Positions 61,535-64,000 of a stretch of 64,000 bases of DNA are shown here, piece after piece. Source of the DNA: Paracoccaceae bacterium (GTDB lineage Bacteria > Pseudomonadota > Alphaproteobacteria > Rhodobacterales > Rhodobacteraceae); the NCBI GenBank assembly GCA_014654775.1, contig JACVZW010000058.1:1-64000 (forward strand), written 5' to 3'. The notes beneath the pieces are model-generated. The model ran no database searches. It had not been told where the DNA came from and saw nothing but the letters and a program-made list of their open reading frames with translations. Within the stretch, counting starts at the first letter, position 1, and each line of letters opens with the position of its first letter. The position numbers and the translations under genes are program-made.

Positions 61535-61900
61535 ATGCTGGAAAAGCTCTCCCCCATCCTGCCCGCCCGCGACATTGCGGGAACCGAGTCCTTCTGGTCC
61601 CGCCTCGGCTTCGAAACGGATTACCTAGACGATGAATACCTCCTGATGAAACGCGACGGGGCCGAGGTGCATTTCTTCCACCACGCCGCGCTCGACCCCG
61701 CGCAGAACGACCACGGCGCCTACCTGCGCCCTGCCGATGTCGACGCGCTTGATACCGAATGGGCCGCCCTCGGCCTGCCCACCAGCGGCATCCCTCGGCT
61801 GATGCGCGCCGAAGACAAACCTTGGGGCATGCGCGAGCTTGCCCTGATCGACCCCAACGGCAGCCTCATCCGCGCCGGACAGGAGCTTCCCCTTGGCTGA
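61535..61900 (+). CDS. VOC-fold (bleomycin-resistance/glyoxalase-like) protein in the ABC operon
   Basis: About 121 residues: PILPARDIAGTESFWSRLGF, DDEYLLMKRDGAEVHFFHHA, LIDPNGSLIRAGQEL. It lacks the metal-binding set of a typical dioxygenase and resembles bleomycin-resistance-type proteins. Located 5 nt after the tiny membrane gene and overlapping the next ATPase start by 8 nt. Its role in an uptake operon is unknown; a scavenger or lactoylglutathione-type function is one possibility. Confidence 0.75.
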   Translation: MLEKLSPILPARDIAGTESFWSRLGFETDYLDDEYLLMKRDGAEVHFFHHAALDPAQNDHGAYLRPADVDALDTEWAALGLPTSGIPRLMRAEDKPWGMRELALIDPNGSLIRAGQELPLG

Positions 61901-62990
61901 GATCGTCATCCGCAACCTGCGCAAGGAATTCGGCAGCTTCACCGCCGTGCAGCAGTCCTCCTTCACCATCGCCGATGGCGAGTTCTTCATGCTGCTCGGC
62001 CCCTCCGGCTGCGGCAAGACCACCACGCTGCGCATGATCGCGGGTCTCGAACTCCCCACCTCGGGCCAGATTCTGATCGACGGCGAAGATGTCAGCCAGC
62101 GCCCCGCCTCGCAGCGCGACATCGCCATGGTCTTCCAGATGTTCGCCCTCTATCCGCATATGAACGTGCGGAAAAACATCGCCTATCCCCTCGTCAGCCA
62201 AGGCGTTGCGCGGGACGAGGTGAAGCGGCGCGTCGAAGAAGTCGCCCGCATCCTGCGCATCGAACATCTGCTCGACAAAGGGGTCGGCGGCCTCTCGGGC
62301 GGCGACCGTCAGCGCGTAGCACTGGGTCGCGCCATCGTCCGCCGCCCCAAGGCCTTCATGATGGACGAACCCTTGGGCGCGCTCGACGCCGAATTCCGCG
62401 AGTTGATGGCCGAAGAGCTTCGCGCGCTCCACGACCGCATGGGGGCCACCACCGTCTATGTCACCCATGACCAGCTAGAGGCGATGCAGATGGGCGACAA
62501 GATCGTGGTGATGAACCATGGCGTGGTGGAACAGTTCGGCACGCCGCAGGACATCTACGATCACCCCGCCACCCTCTTCGTGGCCGATTTCATCGGCAGC
62601 CCCGCGATGAACTTCCTGCGCTTTGACGGGTCCTTCCGCGCGGGCGACACCTCCGTGTCGCTGGACGGCATCGCCATCGCCACCCCCGAACTCATGGCCG
62701 AGGCCGCGCCGCGCCCTCTGGTGCTGGGCGTGCGCCCCGAACATGTGACGCTCTCGGACGCAAGTCCCTATCGCGCCCGGGTGGAGGCGACGGAATATCT
62801 CGGCACCACCCAGATCGTGACGCTCTCCACCGCGCATGGTTCCGTTAAGGCCCGCATCCCCTCCGGCCATGTCGCCAGACCCGGCGAAACCGTGGGCCTG
62901 TCCTTCACATCGCGCAGCCTGTCGCTCTTCGATGCCGCCACGGGCCGCGCCTTCCGCACGGCCACCAATGCGGGGGTGCATCATGGCTGA
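61893..62990 (+). CDS. MalK/UgpC-type ABC ATPase, first copy
   Basis: About 365 residues: Walker A GPSGCGKTTTLRMIAGLE, VFQMFALYPHMNVRKNIAYP, signature LSGGDRQRVALGRAIV, Walker B AFMMDEPLGALDAEFRELM, H-loop VYVTHDQLEAMQ, then a TOBE/OB domain with LVLGVRPEHVTLSD. The start is TTG 61893 with AGGAG eight bases before it. The second ATPase starts 8 nt before its end. Confidence 0.92.
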   Translation: MAEIVIRNLRKEFGSFTAVQQSSFTIADGEFFMLLGPSGCGKTTTLRMIAGLELPTSGQILIDGEDVSQRPASQRDIAMVFQMFALYPHMNVRKNIAYPLVSQGVARDEVKRRVEEVARILRIEHLLDKGVGGLSGGDRQRVALGRAIVRRPKAFMMDEPLGALDAEFRELMAEELRALHDRMGATTVYVTHDQLEAMQMGDKIVVMNHGVVEQFGTPQDIYDHPATLFVADFIGSPAMNFLRFDGSFRAGDTSVSLDGIAIATPELMAEAAPRPLVLGVRPEHVTLSDASPYRARVEATEYLGTTQIVTLSTAHGSVKARIPSGHVARPGETVGLSFTSRSLSLFDAATGRAFRTATNAGVHHG

Positions 62991-63975
62991 CGTCGTCCTC
63001 TCCGGCCTGACCAAGTCCTTCGGCACCACCCGCGCGCTCTCGGACATGACGATGACCATCGCAGATGGGTCCTTCGTCGTCCTCCTTGGCCCCACCGGGG
63101 CGGGCAAGACCACCACGCTCCGCCTCATCGCGGGTCTGGACCGCCCCGATGCCGGCGACATCAGCATCGACGGCCGCTCCGTCCTGTCCGACACGCCCGC
63201 GCAGCGCGACGTGGCGATGGTCTTCCAGCAATACTCGCTCTACCCCCATCTCACGGTGCGCGAGAACCTTGCCTTCCCCCTCCGTTCGCCCGTCCTCAAC
63301 TGGTCGGAACCCGACATCGCCCGCAAGATCGGCGAAGTGGCCGAGGTGCTGCGCATCTCCCACAAGCTCGACAACAAGGCGACGCAGCTTTCGGGCGGCG
63401 AGATGCAGCGCGTCTCCATCGGCCGCGCCCTCGTCCGCAGCCCGCGCATCTACCTGATGGATGAGCCGCTCTCCTCGCTCGACGCCAAACTCCGCGCCGA
63501 CCTGCGGATCGAACTCAAGCGCATCCATGCCGAACTCGGCGCGACCTTCCTCTACGTCACCCATGACCAGATCGAGGCGATGACCATGGCCTCCCATGTC
63601 GGTGTGCTGGATCAGGGCAGGCTCGTGCAATTCGGCACCCCCCGCGACATCTACGAAAACCCCGTCAGCACCTATGTCGCCAGCCGCCTCGGCCAGCCCC
63701 GCATCAACCTCCTGCCCGCCGATGCCTTCGGCAAGGCCCCGGCGGGCGCAGTCCAGATCGGTCTGCGCCCCGAACATGTGATCCTCGGCGAAGGCCAGCC
63801 CGCCACCGTCCGGCGGGTGGAACATCTGGGCGACCAGACCCGCCTCCACCTGACCATGGGCGTGCATGAGATCGTCACGCTGGCCGATCCCCACACCACC
63901 CTCGCCCCCGGCGATGCCGTGGCCATCCGCCCCGAAACCCCGCTCTGGTTCGATGCCAGCGGCAACCGCATCTGA
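62983..63975 (+). CDS. MalK/UgpC-type ABC ATPase, second copy
   Basis: About 330 residues: Walker A GPTGAGKTTTLRLIAGLD, VFQQYSLYPHLTVRENLAFP, signature LSGGEMQRVSIGRALV, Walker B YLMDEPLSSLDAKLRADL, H-loop LYVTHDQIEAMTMA, OB domain AVQIGLRPEHVILGE. It differs clearly from the first ATPase, so the two may form a heterodimer, as in glycerol-type importers with two ATPases. Confidence 0.92.
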   Translation: MADVVLSGLTKSFGTTRALSDMTMTIADGSFVVLLGPTGAGKTTTLRLIAGLDRPDAGDISIDGRSVLSDTPAQRDVAMVFQQYSLYPHLTVRENLAFPLRSPVLNWSEPDIARKIGEVAEVLRISHKLDNKATQLSGGEMQRVSIGRALVRSPRIYLMDEPLSSLDAKLRADLRIELKRIHAELGATFLYVTHDQIEAMTMASHVGVLDQGRLVQFGTPRDIYENPVSTYVASRLGQPRINLLPADAFGKAPAGAVQIGLRPEHVILGEGQPATVRRVEHLGDQTRLHLTMGVHEIVTLADPHTTLAPGDAVAIRPETPLWFDASGNRI

Positions 63976-63990
63976 TGGAAGGAGACCGCG

Positions 63991-64000
63991 ATGAAGCAGT
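63991..64000 (+). CDS. Start of the next gene, cut by the window edge
   Basis: ATGAAGCAG begins at 63991, 15 nt after the ATPase stop, with GGAAGGAG before it. Only the first residues (Met-Lys-Gln) are inside the window; it is probably the first metabolic gene of the operon. Confidence 0.6.

Overview
The window is high-GC DNA from an alphaproteobacterium, most likely of the Rhodobacterales (Rhodobacteraceae/Paracoccaceae). This rests on codon use, the tatA-tatB-tatC-DUF815 ... corC / nlpD-pcm-surE block, the pca gene order with a BKACE gene inside it, and the AGTATTTTT-type tail after a GC hairpin at about 43.1 kb. The species cannot be named from sequence alone.

Layout. (1) 1-3.4 kb is decayed DNA: a 5'-truncated lipoprotein-like fragment, tRNA-Gly(UCC), a probably intact IS5-family (IS427-like) element, a DMT-transporter tail and a degenerate second IS5-family copy. 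(2) 3.4-6.45 kb is one large RTX calcium-binding protein with a strong terminator. (3) 6.6-28.3 kb is an aromatic-catabolic island. It holds pcaD-C-H-G-BKACE-pcaB (protocatechuate 3,4-cleavage); pobA with a divergent AraC-type pobR; an operon of a LigM/DesA-type O-demethylase, an alpha/beta-hydrolase fused to a LigA domain, a LigB-type extradiol dioxygenase and a YciI-like protein; a hydroxycinnamate side-chain module (feruloyl-CoA synthetase, SDR, crotonase, amidohydrolase, two MarR regulators); and a lower pathway (GalB-like hydratase, VOC-type extradiol dioxygenase, GalC-like aldolase, GalD-like tautomerase) divergent from a DUF1932 dehydrogenase and a LysR regulator with two HTH domains.

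(4) 28.4-37.4 kb holds a YtcJ-like amidohydrolase, a DUF3237 protein, a TetR regulator and a divergent Liv-type ABC operon ending in an amidase. (5) 38-43 kb holds a small periplasmic molybdopterin-domain protein, SelO, an XRE-cupin regulator and kbl-tdh (threonine to glycine). (6) 43-56.5 kb is mostly core: a periplasmic histidine phosphatase, an Fbp/Pot-type ATPase, two YafY-type regulators, tatABC, DUF815, a CorC-like protein, an NlpD-like lipoprotein, pcm, surE, efp, epmA and a lone receiver-domain protein. (7) 56.6-64 kb is a LacI-controlled carbohydrate/polyol ABC operon with two ATPases, a tiny membrane protein and a VOC-fold protein; it runs off the right edge.

How the genes work together. 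The island looks able to take hydroxycinnamates to ring acids (Fcs, crotonase/SDR/amidohydrolase), remove O-methyl groups (LigM/DesA type), hydroxylate 4-hydroxybenzoate (PobA) and open rings by two routes. The intradiol route is PcaHG to PcaB/C/D, with BKACE possibly finishing beta-ketoadipate. The extradiol route is LigB plus the LigA domain, and/or the VOC enzyme, then 4-oxalomesaconate to pyruvate and oxaloacetate by GalD/GalB/GalC. The most interesting candidate is the hydrolase-LigA fusion next to LigB and LigM/DesA: it would fit a route in which a methoxylated catechol acid is cleaved and the resulting methyl ester is hydrolysed in one complex. AT-rich GTTAT/ATAAC-type elements recur in the GC-rich promoters of this island and may mark a shared regulatory layer.
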